Below are positions 51,616 to 51,965 of a stretch of DNA of 51,965 nt, in pieces. Below the pieces are notes generated by a model that did no database searches, was not told the DNA's origin, and saw only the letters and a list, made by a program, of their open reading frames with translations. How positions within the stretch are numbered: position 1 is the stretch's first letter; every line of letters begins with the position of its first letter. The position numbers and the translations under genes are program-made. This DNA comes from Candidatus Blautia excrementipullorum (GTDB taxonomy: Bacteria; Bacillota; Clostridia; Lachnospirales; Lachnospiraceae): positions 1-51,965 of the forward strand of contig DWYN01000051.1 in assembly GCA_019118645.1 (NCBI GenBank). The letters run 5' to 3'.

Positions 51616-51789
51616 ACTTTCGAGAAAGTCCGGTTTTGTGCAAAATCCGGAAATGATGCCGTATTAAAAAATGTATATCGGCATGTTTTGGAAGACAAGA
51701 CTGAACAGATGAATCAGATTGCAAACGGATATTTTGAAAGATTATGCAACACGAAATGCAACACAAAAGAAAAGAACGCCATAAAATAG
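51616..51789 (+). pseudogene. C-terminal remnant of a tyrosine integrase
   Basis: The 57-codon frame begins right after a stop and has no start codon. It contains LKNVYRHVLEDKTEQMNQIA, which resembles the end of phage/ICE tyrosine recombinases, with the catalytic Tyr in VYRH. The box I/II Arg and His residues are absent. It is a relic of an integrated element. Confidence 0.55.
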
Positions 51790-51800
51790 GCGTTCTCAGG
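51774..51800 (-). terminator. Terminator on the minus strand near the right edge
   Basis: GAACGCC/GGCGTTC arms (51774-51780, 51789-51795) with an eight-base loop are followed on the minus strand by TTTTCTTTT. It would end a transcript coming from the right. Nothing else was recognised in 51801-51965. Confidence 0.55.
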
Positions 51801-51965
51801 ATGCGGACAACAGGACTGCATTCACATTATAACAGAGAGCGTAAAATTTTCTGTGTCTATGGGAAAAATTCTTCTTTGATAAGAAACAGATATGTATAAT
51901 TGTCTTGTCGGAACTTCTGCTTTTTGGCTGTCGAATTACTTATCTGTTTATAGTATTACCCATTT

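Noticed and set aside
1-51965. tRNA, rRNA, CRISPR arrays and complete insertion sequences
   Set aside because: None could be recognised by eye on either strand; a covariance-model search was not possible.

Overview
The window reads as a chromosomal segment of a spore-forming, low-to-middle GC Firmicute of the Lachnospiraceae type. It carries sporulation genes (spoIIP, gpr, a GerM-domain lipoprotein), the Clostridia/Bacilli synteny block comEA..comEC-holA..rpsT-gpr-spoIIP-lepA-hemW, strong AGGAGG ribosome binding sites with frequent GTG/TTG starts, and consensus sigma-A promoters. Species cannot be named from the sequence alone. No rRNA, tRNA or CRISPR array was seen.

Layout. 1-0.7 kb: two small membrane proteins, the first cut by the window edge. 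0.8-13.7 kb (minus strand): gpr, spoIIP, lepA, a lipoprotein, hemW, uvrA, mreB, recD2 and comF, mixing late sporulation, translation, DNA repair and cell shape. 13.7-17.5 kb: rpsT (plus strand), then an aldo/keto reductase, an HD phosphohydrolase and a PIN-PhoH ATPase inserted between rpsT and holA. 17.6-25.9 kb: holA, a broken Rpn-family nuclease gene, comEC, a GerM-type lipoprotein, a two-component system and comEA. 26-29.4 kb: a YdcZ-like membrane protein and a ferrous iron uptake operon (feoA-feoA-feoB-small Cys-rich protein) behind a promoter with a DtxR-like operator. 29.5-35.6 kb: arginine biosynthesis, argCJBD divergent from argG, with ARG boxes between them. 35.6-39.6 kb: AI-2E-type transporter, guanine deaminase, EamA transporter and a DtxR-family regulator with an iron-type ligand set. 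40-44.4 kb: the most unusual part, with a sigma-70-like protein lacking region 4, a candidate small RNA with C-rich motifs, and a 1082-residue fusion of an EndoQ-type PHP nuclease to a UvrD-type helicase. 44.6-48.1 kb (plus strand): a small Lys/Ser/Asn-rich protein, rhodanese, phosphodiesterase, RlmL-type methyltransferase, RdgB and a second phosphodiesterase. 48.1-51.8 kb: a decaying region with a kinase lacking its start and N-box, a CPBP protease without a clear start, flavodoxin, a frameshifted membrane protein and an integrase tail.

How the parts may work together. Iron: the DtxR-type regulator has a Cys-x-x-Glu-His ligand motif and could act on the operator at the feo promoter. Arginine: four ARG-box-like sites lie over the divergent arg promoters, so an ArgR/AhrC repressor encoded elsewhere should control both units. 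Damaged purines: guanine deaminase makes xanthine, RdgB removes dITP/dXTP, and EndoQ-family enzymes cut at deaminated bases; this link is thematic and inferred. The best candidates for undescribed biology are the EndoQ-UvrD fusion with two clamp-binding-like motifs, the truncated sigma-like protein beside it, the C-rich small RNA candidate between them, and an intrinsic terminator directly upstream of the aldo/keto reductase ribosome binding site.
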